This document shows positions 25,661-35,141 of a stretch of 64,000 nt of DNA, one piece after another. The notes under the pieces were generated by a model. It saw only the letters and a list, made by a program, of their open reading frames with translations, was not told where the DNA came from and searched no databases. Position 1 is the first letter of the stretch; every line of letters begins with the position of its first letter. Source of the DNA: Actinomycetales bacterium (lineage in GTDB: Bacteria > Actinomycetota > Actinomycetes > Actinomycetales > Microbacteriaceae). The translations under genes and the position numbers were made by a program. The stretch is from NCBI GenBank assembly GCA_015654475.1, contig JAATGV010000009.1, forward strand, positions 1 through 64,000, written 5' to 3'.

Positions 25661-25900
25661 ATGGCTACTCGGATTTGGGTCGGCATCTTTGCGGTGTTTC
25701 TGTGTTGTGCGTTGTTTCTTCCGCTAAGCATGGACACAGTTCTCCCGTCTTCCTCAACCAGAATTGATTTGGTACCAGTACCTGAGATTGTCATGATCGT
25801 ATCCGCCTTGGCCAGCGCATTCGGTTTTGGCATATCCGTTCTCGCTACATTGCGCCGCACTGTCTGGGCAGCTTTCGCCCGAGATGAGGGTGTGCGCTAA
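25661..25900 (+). CDS. Small two-helix membrane protein
   Basis: 79 aa. GTGAGG lies 7 nt before the ATG at 25661; the ATG at 25655 is less well spaced. Two hydrophobic segments (WVGIFAVFLCCALFLPLS and IVMIVSALASAFGFGISVLA) are joined by a short loop, and the tail is basic. Layout matches the protein at 18264-18512. It heads the rightward glycosyltransferase series. Family not recognised. Confidence 0.55.
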   Translation: MATRIWVGIFAVFLCCALFLPLSMDTVLPSSSTRIDLVPVPEIVMIVSALASAFGFGISVLATLRRTVWAAFARDEGVR

Positions 25901-26004
25901 GTGGGGCACCGAACGCTGGAATGTGTGTCCCGGCAAAGCCAGGCTACGAGTCGCGTCACGCACAATTGCGCCGATCTTTATGCAGGGCAACAGGACGGGC
26001 TAGC

Positions 26005-27114
26005 GTGGTAGGGGCGATAGTACACGAGTGGATAGAGCCTTCCGGTGGTGCAGAGAAAGTGCTCGACGCCATGGTGAACGCTTTTCCTGACAGCGATATC
26101 TTCGCGCTGTGGAACGATGCACCTGACCGCTATCCGGCCAATACAGTATATGAATCGTGGTTGGCCAGATCCCCATTGCGGAAGCACAAAGCGCTCGCGC
26201 TGCCATTGCTGCCCGCAACCTGGCGGCGACTGGCGGCACCTCGTGACTATGAGTGGATGCTGATCAGTTCCCATCTCTTCGCCCACCACGCTCGCTTCCG
26301 CGGGGCAGCTCACAGTACGCCCAAGTTCGTGTATGCCCACACCCCGGCACGATACATTTGGAGCCCGGAAATGGATGCGCGTGGAAGTTCGGTCCCTATC
26401 AGAGCTGCAGCCGCCGCGCTGAAGCCACTTGATCGCGGCCGTGCGCAGGAACCCGTTGCGATCGCCGCGAACAGTGAATTCGTCCGGCAGCGCATTCAGA
26501 AAGCGTGGAATCGGGACGCAACAGTGATCTACCCCCCGGTGGATGTCGAACGCATTCGGGCCGTCGTCGATTGGCGGGCCGAACTCCCCGACGCAGGACT
26601 TGCTCTATTGGAATCTTTACCGAAGGAATTCATTCTCGGCGCATCACGATTCATCCCGTATAAGCGACTCGATCTTGTCATTGAGGCTGGCCAAGCCGCT
26701 AAACTTCCCGTCGTGATCGCGGGTCGGGGGCCAGAAGAAGAGCGGCTCCGCGCTCTGGCAGCGACTATGAGTGTGCCCGTCCACTTCGTTATCTCGCCTC
26801 CCGATGCTCTGTTGTATGCGCTCTATCAAAAGGCACTTGCTTACGTGTTTCCCGCGATAGAGGATTTTGGAATCATGCCGGTGGAGGCGATAGCTGCAGG
26901 ATGCCCGGTCGTGTGTCTCTCACTCGGCGGCGCTGCAGAGTCAGTCGTGCCGGGCACATCAGGTGTCGTCGTAGAACGAGCCGATGCGGCGACTCTAGCG
27001 CAGGCGATCGCGCTTGCCGCACTCTTACCTCGTGAGTCATTGCCCTCCGCCGTGGAGCGATTCAGCGCTGCTCGCTTCGCGCATAGCCTTGAAGAGTGGA
27101 TGGGCGAGCAATGA
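26005..27114 (+). CDS. Glycosyltransferase family 4
   Basis: 369 aa from GTG 26005, with AGGACGG 8 nt upstream; the open frame extends back to 25921 but that part has no coding character. HEWIEPSGGAEKVLDAM is the N-terminal GT4 region, LGASRFIPYKRLDLVIEAG opens the C-terminal Rossmann fold, and FPAIEDFGIMPVEAIAAGCPVV is the conserved E-x7-E donor site. It adds a sugar from an NDP- or GDP-sugar to the lipid-linked repeat unit. The resemblance is to mannosyl/rhamnosyltransferases. The stop overlaps the next start (ATGA). Confidence 0.88.
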   Translation: MVGAIVHEWIEPSGGAEKVLDAMVNAFPDSDIFALWNDAPDRYPANTVYESWLARSPLRKHKALALPLLPATWRRLAAPRDYEWMLISSHLFAHHARFRGAAHSTPKFVYAHTPARYIWSPEMDARGSSVPIRAAAAALKPLDRGRAQEPVAIAANSEFVRQRIQKAWNRDATVIYPPVDVERIRAVVDWRAELPDAGLALLESLPKEFILGASRFIPYKRLDLVIEAGQAAKLPVVIAGRGPEEERLRALAATMSVPVHFVISPPDALLYALYQKALAYVFPAIEDFGIMPVEAIAAGCPVVCLSLGGAAESVVPGTSGVVVERADAATLAQAIALAALLPRESLPSAVERFSAARFAHSLEEWMGEQ

Positions 27115-28280
27115 GTGAGCAACCCTATGTTTTGGTCTTAGGCACAGCAGAGTGGAATCAGGCGATTGCGACAAACCAACACTACGTTGTGCGTGAGCTC
27201 TGTCGAGACGGCTTTGCTCGCGTGGATTTTGTGGAATCTCTCGGGCTAAGAACTCCGCAGTTTTCTCGGCGGGACTTGACTCGCATCTGGGGGCGCCTCA
27301 AACGCATCGTTGCTGGCCGAGGAACACGGGATTCCTTGTCGTCTCAACGCGTAAGGCCGGAGGGCATGACCGTAATATCTCCGCTCGTAATTCCGTTTCA
27401 CGGGAGCATACTCCGCCCCCTAAATCGGTGGTTGCTTCGCCGCGCGGTGCATGTATGGCTCTCATCCCCACAGATGAAAGTCCTTTGGACATATTCTCCT
27501 GTCACCTATGGGCTTGAGGACGAGGCGACGGCCACGTTCTACCACTGTGTAGATCTGCTTGGGATGGTACCGGGAATCGACAATGATCTGATCGAGAAAA
27601 GTGAACGACGTCTTGCGACAAAGGGTGTTAGGGCGGCAGCAACCAGTGAGGCAGTTCAGAGCCATCTTCAGCAGATGGGCTTCTCAGGCGCGCATCTTTG
27701 GAAAAATGTGGCGGACGTAGAGACGATCGCGGCCGCAAGCCCCGAGCAGAGCACCCGCGTCGTAGGCAGAGTGATGTTCGCAGGTAACCTCACCCCCAAT
27801 AAGGTTGACTTCACCTTACTAGAGGCGCTCGCCGACGCAGGGCTAGACGTACGGGTGGCCGGTCCACACGCGGAAGGTGGCGGCGATGATTCGTCTGCCT
27901 TCGACTCACTTATTGCTCACGGGGTGACCTATTTGGGGATGCTTTCGCTGCCGGAGCTTGCCGAGGAATTAGTCACTGCTACTGTCGGCTTGATACCTTA
28001 CAAGATCAATGCCTATACACGCGGTGTGAGCCCGCTCAAGACGTTCGAGTATCTGGCTGCCGGCTTGGCTGTGGTTTCAAGCCCTATTCCCTCGGTGGTA
28101 GCGGTTGACGGGCATGTGAGCATTTTGGCAAACACTCGCGTGGATCAATGGTTAGATGCGGTAACGAAGTTGAGTACTCAGCCTTCTCCAGCGGATATCG
28201 CTGCTCGACTAGCGATTGCTCGCAAAAATAGTTGGAGTAGTCGAGGTATATCTGTGCGAGAGGTGGTGTCCGTCCAGTGA
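27111..28280 (+). CDS. Glycosyltransferase (GT4-like, TuaH type)
   Basis: 389 aa from ATG 27111, overlapping the previous stop. VLVLGTAEWNQAI starts the N-domain; FAGNLTPNKVDFTLLEAL and GLIPYKINAYTRGVSPLKTFEYLAAGLAVV are the C-terminal donor-site blocks seen in TuaH-like enzymes. Cytoplasmic, part of repeat-unit assembly. Specific sugar unknown. Confidence 0.82.
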   Translation: MSEQPYVLVLGTAEWNQAIATNQHYVVRELCRDGFARVDFVESLGLRTPQFSRRDLTRIWGRLKRIVAGRGTRDSLSSQRVRPEGMTVISPLVIPFHGSILRPLNRWLLRRAVHVWLSSPQMKVLWTYSPVTYGLEDEATATFYHCVDLLGMVPGIDNDLIEKSERRLATKGVRAAATSEAVQSHLQQMGFSGAHLWKNVADVETIAAASPEQSTRVVGRVMFAGNLTPNKVDFTLLEALADAGLDVRVAGPHAEGGGDDSSAFDSLIAHGVTYLGMLSLPELAEELVTATVGLIPYKINAYTRGVSPLKTFEYLAAGLAVVSSPIPSVVAVDGHVSILANTRVDQWLDAVTKLSTQPSPADIAARLAIARKNSWSSRGISVREVVSVQ

Positions 28281-29395
28281 CAGATACCAAAGCTAGCCCC
28301 TCGAGCCTCGCCGGAAAGCGTGCGGTTGTCGTTGTGCAGTCGGATAAGGTGGGCGGCGCTGAGCGCTATCTAACCCGGCTCTACGCTGCGCTAGCCTCTG
28401 CTGGCGTAGAAGTTCATATCGTCGGAAACTTGCCTGGATGGAATCCCTCTTATGGAGAGGTGCATCATGTTGGCCTAAGCCCCAAATGGTCGCGGCGAAC
28501 GCTTCTCCCTGGGCTTCTCAAATTGCCAAGAGAGCGAACTCGCGTACGAAACGTGGTGCGACTTATACAGCCGGATTGGATACACATTCAGTTCAAGCGC
28601 GAGCAAATCGGATTCACTCAAATTCTTTCGAGGATCGCCCCAATAATCTGGACGGAGCATGGTGTTTTCCCTCGAAGTATGACTATGCTGAAGCTAGGAT
28701 ACGCTCGGGCCTCCTCTCACGTCGCACAAATAATTTGCGTCTCGGACCTTGTCGCTGAGTCAATTCACGGGTTAGTGCGTGTTTCTAATCTCATACGAGT
28801 GATAGAAAATAGTGTCGATAATCAGATTCACCGACCGGCGACACTGACTGAAAGAGCACAGCGGCGACGAGAACTCAACATCGCCCTTGATGCCTTCGTG
28901 GTGTTATGGGCAGCACGAATGGATAGGGCAAAAATGCCAGAAGTGGCAATTTCTTATGCGCGGAAGGTTCCTAGACACACTGTTATCATGCTCGGTGAAG
29001 GAACTGAACTGGACAAGGCCGTTCAAGCATCTAAAGAATTAGCTAATTTGAGAGTTGTCGGATTTGTTGCCAATGTAGCACAGTATTATGACAGCGCAGA
29101 TGTCTTTTTATTCTCTTCTTCGGGAAAGGGCGAGGGATTGGCTACAACCATCTCTGAAGCCTCAGCGCACGATTTGCCAATTGTTACCCATAAGGGTTCG
29201 TCGATGGAGAACGTTGTTTTGGAAACAGGTGGGTGCGTCGTTGACAACTTGAACAATGTTGCCGCGTGGAAGCTGGCTTTGAGAGAAGCAGCAGCAACTC
29301 GCGGATCAGTCACACGCCGGACGTGGGCAAGGAAACATTCTCTAACTGGCTGGCTGTCCGCCCACGTGGAGGTCTTCTTGTCCATGCTGCGATGA
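28277..29395 (+). CDS. Glycosyltransferase family 4
   Basis: 372 aa starting at a GTG that overlaps the preceding stop (GTGA). VVVVQSDKVGGAERYLTRLY is a GT4 N-terminus; LWAARMDRAKMPEVAI and LFSSSGKGEGLATTISEASAHDLPIV form the C-terminal donor site. From here the codon usage becomes AT-richer than in the flanking genes, which marks the variable middle of the locus. Confidence 0.85.
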   Translation: MTDTKASPSSLAGKRAVVVVQSDKVGGAERYLTRLYAALASAGVEVHIVGNLPGWNPSYGEVHHVGLSPKWSRRTLLPGLLKLPRERTRVRNVVRLIQPDWIHIQFKREQIGFTQILSRIAPIIWTEHGVFPRSMTMLKLGYARASSHVAQIICVSDLVAESIHGLVRVSNLIRVIENSVDNQIHRPATLTERAQRRRELNIALDAFVVLWAARMDRAKMPEVAISYARKVPRHTVIMLGEGTELDKAVQASKELANLRVVGFVANVAQYYDSADVFLFSSSGKGEGLATTISEASAHDLPIVTHKGSSMENVVLETGGCVVDNLNNVAAWKLALREAAATRGSVTRRTWARKHSLTGWLSAHVEVFLSMLR

Positions 29396-29484
29396 AGAAA
29401 CTGCCATGCAAGATCGGGAGCTCATAGCTATGGGGAATCTGCATCACTCGAGAAGATCCCAGAAAGGAGAACGGTGCAACACCT

Positions 29485-30531
29485 ATGATCATTGTCAAGT
29501 CTTGGCCGGCCCGGAAGAACCGAAACTATAACCCGTTCCAGTATCTCCTTTCTGAGTCTTTGGAAAGCCATGATATGAGGGTTGAAGAGTTCGTTCCTCT
29601 TCGCGAACTATGGCAAAAAGCCGACGTTTGGCATTGGCATTGGCCCGACGGGAATTTTTCGGGCAGTCTAGGTCAAGTACTTGCGCATTATTTGGTCCTC
29701 AGAATGCTCCTAATAAGCGCTCGAGTCCGCTCCATTCCGATTGTTTGGACCGTACATAACATAAGAGGGCATGAGAGTACCACTCCGAACCTCGAAGCAA
29801 GATTTATGCGCAAATTCTCAAAATCCGTATCTGGTGTACATTATCTGTCCAAATATTCAAAATCGAGAGCGGAAAAAGAATACCCCGCACTCGTTGAAAT
29901 CCCGAATATCGTCACTGTTCATGGCCATTATCGTGGAGTGATGAAGAAACAGGACCGAGCGCGAAGTAGAGTTTACTTCAATATTCCCGAAGAGATTTTT
30001 TGTTTCGGCTTTGTTGGATCTATAAGTCCATATAAGGGGATCACTGAACTGTATGATGCTTTTTTTTCAATACAACAATATGAGGCTTCTCCTTCGGGAC
30101 TTCTCTTAGCGGGGAATGTGAATCCCTTGCTTCGCAACTGGGTCAGTGGTATTTCAGAAAAATGGGTATATACGAAGTTTGGACTGCTGACAGACCAGGA
30201 AGTTGAGTTCGCTTTGGGAGCTATAGACGTTCTTATACTCCCCTACAGAGAGATCCTCAACTCCGGAACCGCGTTGTTGGGGCTCTCACTCGATGTTCCG
30301 GTTGCCCTTCCTCGCGGGGATCTAGCCCGTGAACTCCAGGACGAAATAGGCGTTCAAAACGTCCTCCTCCTGGATCAGCCGCTCACGCCCGCTGGGTTGG
30401 CGGAGGTCAGAAAAACAGTTTCTTCTAGGTCTGGGCAAGACCACATCAATCTCGAGGCGTTTTCTTGGGAAGGTGTTGCGTCGGGTGTGCGGAAACTCTA
30501 TGCACGCGTCGCTCGTGGGAACGGAGAGTGA
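29485..30531 (+). CDS. Glycosyltransferase (GT-B fold)
   Basis: 348 aa. WHWHWPDGNFSG and IVWTVHNIRGHES belong to the N-domain of a small GT-B group related to beta-mannosyl and glucosyltransferases of polysaccharide loci. FCFGFVGSISPYKGITELYDAF and LPYREILNSGTALLGLSLDVPV are the C-terminal blocks. It lies 89 bp after the previous gene and ends one base before the polymerase ATG. AT-rich codons. Confidence 0.8.
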   Translation: MIIVKSWPARKNRNYNPFQYLLSESLESHDMRVEEFVPLRELWQKADVWHWHWPDGNFSGSLGQVLAHYLVLRMLLISARVRSIPIVWTVHNIRGHESTTPNLEARFMRKFSKSVSGVHYLSKYSKSRAEKEYPALVEIPNIVTVHGHYRGVMKKQDRARSRVYFNIPEEIFCFGFVGSISPYKGITELYDAFFSIQQYEASPSGLLLAGNVNPLLRNWVSGISEKWVYTKFGLLTDQEVEFALGAIDVLILPYREILNSGTALLGLSLDVPVALPRGDLARELQDEIGVQNVLLLDQPLTPAGLAEVRKTVSSRSGQDHINLEAFSWEGVASGVRKLYARVARGNGE

Positions 30532-30532
30532 A

Positions 30533-31849
30533 ATGCAGGTCGTCATAGCCGCATCGGCCGTACTGTTTATCGGAATTTTGACAGCTTTCAACCTTTTCTC
30601 GAAGCGTGCCGCAATGGTGATCATTATTCTTATAACGTTAACTTTATTGACCTTTACTTTTATTCATATAGGCACTCCCTTTTCTAGTGAAGCCGTAGGA
30701 ATTGCTTCTCAAGATGTCACAATTTCTACTTTTGATATTATCCTACTTGCCTTCGGTGTCTCCCAAATACATCGCACAAACAAGACCATTTTGTTTTGGT
30801 TCTTTACAAGTGCAATATATTTCTTAATTATGAGTATATTTGTTTGGAAGGAAGGGCTGTCACTAGCTTCCGGGTTACAGCATATTTTTACAAGTGTGCT
30901 TGCTGGTTTCATTGGTTATTCTCTTAGCTCCTGCTTCGTGCGAGGAAGCAGCACGGAACGTACGATGTCTATTATTATCGCAGGAATTGTTAGCGTGCTG
31001 GCCCTATCAGTATTAGTTCAGACTGTCGCTGTAGGCACGGTATCAGACGGAGAGCGTGCAACTGGAATATTTGGACACCCATCGATAACTGGCAAAATTG
31101 CAATAATTTTGCTCATGTTAATACTACCTTTTTCCAGATCATCGGATCGTCTCGTGCGAAATATGGGAAAATTGGCAATTGTAGCGGTCGTTATCGCTAC
31201 TGTTCCGACTTTGAGTCGAGCAAATATTCTTGCCGTTTTGGTTACGCTCGGCGCTTGGGGAATACTTTGCATCTCCCGAATCCGTCTGTCCTCCGCCATA
31301 GGAGCATTATTTCTTGTCGCGATCGTCATGCTTCCCTTTTTGAACGTTTTGTTGGAGAGGTTCGGGAGCGATCCGGAGGGCGGTGATCGGCCGGAGCTGC
31401 TCGCCGCTGGTCTGAGAATTTTGGCCAGTTCGTGGGCAACAGGTGTCGGCCCTAACAACTACGTCTTTTCAGCCATTGATAGTGAGCCGGTAGTTCTTGC
31501 GACCGGCTACCCAGTGCACAATACGTTCATTTTGGCCTTTATTGAGCTCGGTGTAGTAGGCATCGTCATTGCATTGGTGCCGGTAGGGGCACTTCTCATA
31601 GTGACAGTTCGGTCGTTACTGGGCTCGGGTGAGGAATCATGGTTCAGGGCACGCGCCGTGCTGGCAGCATTGACTGGCTTTGTCGTGGTTGGACTCACTA
31701 GCTGGGGACTACTACAACAACCCATTCTGCAACTGTTTACTTTTGTGTTGGGTATTTCCTACGGACGGCTAAATGCGATGTATCAAGAGGGTTCGCAGGC
31801 GCGAAGTAGCGGGTTACAACCAGCGGAAGTGGGATGGGTACGTGTCTAA
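30533..31849 (+). CDS. O-antigen-ligase-like polysaccharide polymerase (Wzy)
   Basis: 438 aa from ATG 30533 with GGAGAGTG upstream. About 11-12 hydrophobic segments. Near the C-terminal third a long loop with ATGVGPNNYVF and YPVHNTFILAFIELGVVG is the Wzy_C/O-antigen ligase signature with its conserved His. It should polymerise flipped repeat units outside the membrane. It overlaps the flippase gene by 8 bp. Strongly AT-rich in its first half. Confidence 0.85.
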   Translation: MQVVIAASAVLFIGILTAFNLFSKRAAMVIIILITLTLLTFTFIHIGTPFSSEAVGIASQDVTISTFDIILLAFGVSQIHRTNKTILFWFFTSAIYFLIMSIFVWKEGLSLASGLQHIFTSVLAGFIGYSLSSCFVRGSSTERTMSIIIAGIVSVLALSVLVQTVAVGTVSDGERATGIFGHPSITGKIAIILLMLILPFSRSSDRLVRNMGKLAIVAVVIATVPTLSRANILAVLVTLGAWGILCISRIRLSSAIGALFLVAIVMLPFLNVLLERFGSDPEGGDRPELLAAGLRILASSWATGVGPNNYVFSAIDSEPVVLATGYPVHNTFILAFIELGVVGIVIALVPVGALLIVTVRSLLGSGEESWFRARAVLAALTGFVVVGLTSWGLLQQPILQLFTFVLGISYGRLNAMYQEGSQARSSGLQPAEVGWVRV

Positions 31850-33296
31850 TAATACGTCCGCAACGGTGCGAGGGGCCTTGTACACATTCGGCGGACAGTG
31901 GGGCAAATTTTTCATTCAGTTGTGTGCACTCGTTGTGCTCTCTAGGATGCTGACTACCGCCGATTTCGGTGTCTTCGCAATGGTCAACGCGATTTCTACT
32001 GGGGCACTACTACTATCCGACTTTGGCCTATCAGCGGCAACTATCAGCGCGAAGAGCGTTACTCCGGGCGAGCAGACCAACGTGTTCTGGCTGAATGTGG
32101 GCATAGGATCGCTCCTGTGCATTGCAGTCAGCGCCTTTTCTGGCTTGGTCGCGAGCTTTTATAACGTCGCAGCCGTGCAGGCCACCTTGATTTCAGTGTC
32201 TTTTGTGTTCGTCACCCAGTCGGCCTCCTCGCAGTTCATAGCACATCTCACCCGTTCTCTTCGGTTTAAGGCACTTGGCTTCGTAGATGTCGGTGCACAA
32301 TTTGTCGGCCTAGTTCTCGCCGTGGTGGTTGCAGCGGTAGGAGGCGGATACTGGGCATTAGTTGCACAGCAGATTGGCATTTCGGCAATTGCATTGATAA
32401 CCTACATCACCCTGAGTGACTGGCGACCTGGACTCCCTCGGCGAAGCACTTCAATACGGCGTTTCGTCGCTTTTGGTGTGAACACCACGGCCGTGCAGGG
32501 ACTTAATTACGTTAGCCAGAACGTCGATACGGTGATGCTGGGTCGCGTCGCGTCCGCCGCGACTGTTGGGTTGTACGACCGCGCGTACCAGCTGCTGAAA
32601 ATCCCCTTACAACAGATTGCAGGTCCACTCACCCGGGTGGCACTCCCCACGCTATCGCAACTACCCGCTGAGAGATTCAGCGCGGCGGTCCTAAAGGCAC
32701 AGAAAATATTGGTCTATGTACTCGGTTTGGTGTTCGCACTTCTTGTCGCATGTGCTTCGCCTGTCATGGTCATAGTTCTTGGTGCACAGTGGAATGGATC
32801 AGCTGAACTATTCACCGTGCTCTGCCTCGGTGGCATTTTTCAAGCACTAGGTTATGTGTATTACTGGGTATTTCTCTCGCAGAACCTCACAGGTATGCAG
32901 CTGAGGTTCTCGCTGGTTACTCGTACATTCATGGTTGCGTGTGTGATTACGGGCTCCTTTTTTGGAGCTTTTGGCGTAGCGACTGCCGTATCTGTTGGGC
33001 TTTTTACGAACTGGCTAGTGCTCACGCTCTTCGCGGTGCCCAGGGCGGGCATTTCTTCACGCGCAATCGTCCGCGTATCTGCGCTTCCATTCGCGGTCTT
33101 CGTAACCTCGACAGCGATCACACGAATGGTTTTCGACTTTGCGTTAACTATCGATCACGTATGGTTAGAATTAGTAGCCCGGGGCGGGTCCTTGCTTCTC
33201 CTACTAGCTATTTTTAGTCTCGTGATTCCCCAGTTCCGCAGAGATTGTATTGAGATCCTCACGCTAGTGAAAAGTAGCGTGCGAGGGAAGGATTGA
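31842..33296 (+). CDS. Wzx/WzxC-type polysaccharide flippase
   Basis: 484 aa from GTG 31842 inside the end of the polymerase gene. About 12-14 helices. ALYTFGGQWGKFFIQLCALVV, LSRMLTTADFGVFAMV and the block QNVDTVMLGRVASAATVGLYDRAY are typical of the MOP/PST superfamily. It translocates the lipid-linked repeat unit. A longer frame back to 31773 lies within the polymerase gene. Confidence 0.88.
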   Translation: MSNNTSATVRGALYTFGGQWGKFFIQLCALVVLSRMLTTADFGVFAMVNAISTGALLLSDFGLSAATISAKSVTPGEQTNVFWLNVGIGSLLCIAVSAFSGLVASFYNVAAVQATLISVSFVFVTQSASSQFIAHLTRSLRFKALGFVDVGAQFVGLVLAVVVAAVGGGYWALVAQQIGISAIALITYITLSDWRPGLPRRSTSIRRFVAFGVNTTAVQGLNYVSQNVDTVMLGRVASAATVGLYDRAYQLLKIPLQQIAGPLTRVALPTLSQLPAERFSAAVLKAQKILVYVLGLVFALLVACASPVMVIVLGAQWNGSAELFTVLCLGGIFQALGYVYYWVFLSQNLTGMQLRFSLVTRTFMVACVITGSFFGAFGVATAVSVGLFTNWLVLTLFAVPRAGISSRAIVRVSALPFAVFVTSTAITRMVFDFALTIDHVWLELVARGGSLLLLLAIFSLVIPQFRRDCIEILTLVKSSVRGKD

Positions 33297-33298
33297 AT

Positions 33299-34093
33299 AT
33301 GCCTGTAAAAGTCGTGCATTGGAACCCCCGCGTGACTATGCTCCCGTCTCGTTTGTCTGAACTAGCGTTCTGGGCGTCGCGAAAGAATAACTTTGGTGAC
33401 CTGCTTGGCCCTCTCGTCGTAGAAAAATTGCTTGCGCTGCGAAGCATCCCGGTCGCTTCAGGCCGGAGAGCACGCCTTCTCTCGGTCGGCTCGATCATTC
33501 ATCTATCACAGGACGGTGATACCGTCTGGGGGACGGGGGTAAATGGAAAAATGTCCCTGGAAGGAGTCCCTGTCAACACCCTAGATATCCGGGCGGTTCG
33601 AGGCCCTCTGACGCGAGAGGTGTTGGGGCAATACGGAGCAGATGTTCCAGAAATATTCGGGGATCCGGCTCTGCTGCTTCCAGCCCTGTTTCCAGAGCTA
33701 GTCGAGATGGCGCATCAGAAACAGCATAAGCTGGCCGTCATCCCCAATCTCAACGAGACAACGCTCGTCTCCGATTGCCCAGACTATGTGAATCCTCGCG
33801 GAGATACCCTCTCAATCGTGCGGAGATTAATTACCAGCGAAAAAATTGTCAGTTCTTCGTTACACGGGATAATCATCGCGGAAGCCTTCGGAGTCCCTTG
33901 TACTTTCGTCCAGCCACGAGCCGAGCCTCTGTTTAAGTACCGCGACTACTTCGCGGGTACAGGGCGATCTGATGTTCCGGTGACTCAATCCTTTGGAGAA
34001 GCAGTTACGCACAACGCCAGCACCCTTCCCGAATTGACGTTCTCTAACGAAAATCTGATCGCGGCATTCCCCTATGACCTCTGGAAGAATTGA
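33299..34093 (+). CDS. Polysaccharide pyruvyl transferase family protein
   Basis: 264 aa. NNFGDLLGPLVVEKLL near the start, AVRGPLTREVL, FGDPALLLP and SSSLHGIIIAEAFGVPC are the PF04230 blocks. The enzyme adds a pyruvate ketal to a sugar from phosphoenolpyruvate, giving the polymer acidic groups. The gene follows the flippase without a gap. The ATG at 33299 is preferred over a TTG at 33293 that overlaps the previous stop. Confidence 0.85.
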   Translation: MPVKVVHWNPRVTMLPSRLSELAFWASRKNNFGDLLGPLVVEKLLALRSIPVASGRRARLLSVGSIIHLSQDGDTVWGTGVNGKMSLEGVPVNTLDIRAVRGPLTREVLGQYGADVPEIFGDPALLLPALFPELVEMAHQKQHKLAVIPNLNETTLVSDCPDYVNPRGDTLSIVRRLITSEKIVSSSLHGIIIAEAFGVPCTFVQPRAEPLFKYRDYFAGTGRSDVPVTQSFGEAVTHNASTLPELTFSNENLIAAFPYDLWKN

Positions 34094-34212
34094 TGAAAAT
34101 TGTGTTTTCTCACGTTCGCTTGTTCGCTCACCTAGGCTCTCCCTCGCGTAGTTCCTGGAACCAAGCGCGCGGAGTATTTATCCACACCAGAGATTTTCAA
34201 TATTATGGTTAA
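34093..34212 (+). CDS. 39-codon ORF coupled to the pyruvyltransferase (doubtful)
   Basis: Its ATG shares a base with the previous stop (TGATG) and the frame ends at TAA 34212, inside the next gene. The peptide begins MKIVFSHVRLFAHLG. It could be a coupling leader for the acetyltransferase or the displaced N-terminus of a frameshifted acetyltransferase. No homology recognised. Confidence 0.3.
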   Translation: MKIVFSHVRLFAHLGSPSRSSWNQARGVFIHTRDFQYYG

Positions 34213-34684
34213 CTTGTTATTGGCACTGACGTCTTCGCGCCTATTGTCTCCCCGAGTTCGTATGCTCGTATTGCGCCTCGCTGGCGTTGATATTGGATTG
34301 CACAACTACATAGCTCACGGCGTGACTATTATGGGCAAGAACATGCATGTTGGGTATCGCGCATCTATCAACGTCGGGACCATCATTGATAATCGGAATG
34401 CACATGTGTGGATAGGTGACCAGGTTGGAATTGCGATAGGTGTGCGAATTATTACCTCGGGCCACGACTATTCAGATCCAAGTGTCCGCGCCGGCCGTGG
34501 GATTCACGAGCCTATCCGTATTGAAAGTGGCGCATGGGTCGGCTCTTCGGTGACTATCCTACAAGGCGTGACTATCGGAGCAGGCGCTATCGTCGCAGCC
34601 GGGGCTGTAGTGACTAAAGATGTCCCTCCGAATACCATTGTTGCGGGGATTCCTGCGCGAGTCGTACGGGAGATGAAAAGCTAG
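34205..34684 (+). CDS. Left-handed beta-helix acyltransferase (CysE/WcaF/LacA type)
   Basis: 159 aa. Hexapeptide repeats run from ~45 to 145 (VWIGDQVGIAIGVRIIT, IESGAWVGSSVTILQGVTIGAGAIVAAGAVVTKDVP) and end with the conserved NTIVAGIPARVVREMK. GHDYSDP holds the catalytic His. It probably O-acetylates the polysaccharide as a trimer. No good SD is seen before the ATG. It is the last gene of the rightward operon. Confidence 0.88.
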   Translation: MVNLLLALTSSRLLSPRVRMLVLRLAGVDIGLHNYIAHGVTIMGKNMHVGYRASINVGTIIDNRNAHVWIGDQVGIAIGVRIITSGHDYSDPSVRAGRGIHEPIRIESGAWVGSSVTILQGVTIGAGAIVAAGAVVTKDVPPNTIVAGIPARVVREMKS

Positions 34685-35141
34685 AAAGAAGCATTCCACG
34701 GCTGATACGAACGGAAGTCGGCCTTTCAGTCGCGACCACACGCGAGGCGACTTATGCACAACTAATCGATGCGACCGCGATCCCGGGAACGCATCTAATC
34801 GTGGGGTTGTCGAGCCCCGATAACCAGAACAGCTGGCAATAATTAGCGCGTTGGCGGCTCTCGACCTCGCGCCCGTGACGATGTTGCGGCGCAGGTTAGG
34901 CGCTCGACACGATTGACTCACGGTCGACGGAGCGCGCCAAAATCACACTCGCATGTCTGTCGTACACCCAATGGCTAGATGCGACCCAGCTTCTGGCCCG
35001 CACATCCACCACTGAACGGAGTAGAAACCGACAAAACTCGGCAGAATCTGTCGGGTTTTGCTCGGTTCAGAGGAGGTGTGTGCGGAGGGGTAGTGTTCAG
35101 GGGGTGTAGCAAGCAAGCGAATGTGTAGGGATAAGTCCCTT
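34685..35141. other. Non-coding gap at the end of the polysaccharide operon
   Basis: No gene is supported across 457 bp. The base composition returns to high GC. It contains the stem-loop at 35012-35070. Short frames here have no family resemblance. It may hold decayed DNA left by exchange of the polysaccharide cassette. Confidence 0.4.
35012..35070. terminator. Imperfect stem-loop between acetyltransferase and UDP-sugar dehydrogenase
   Basis: CTGAAC (35012-35017) pairs with GTTCAG (35065-35070), and AAACCGACA (35025-35033) with TGTCGGGTTT (35049-35058, one bulge). It sits between convergent genes, so it could end both transcripts. Confidence 0.45.
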
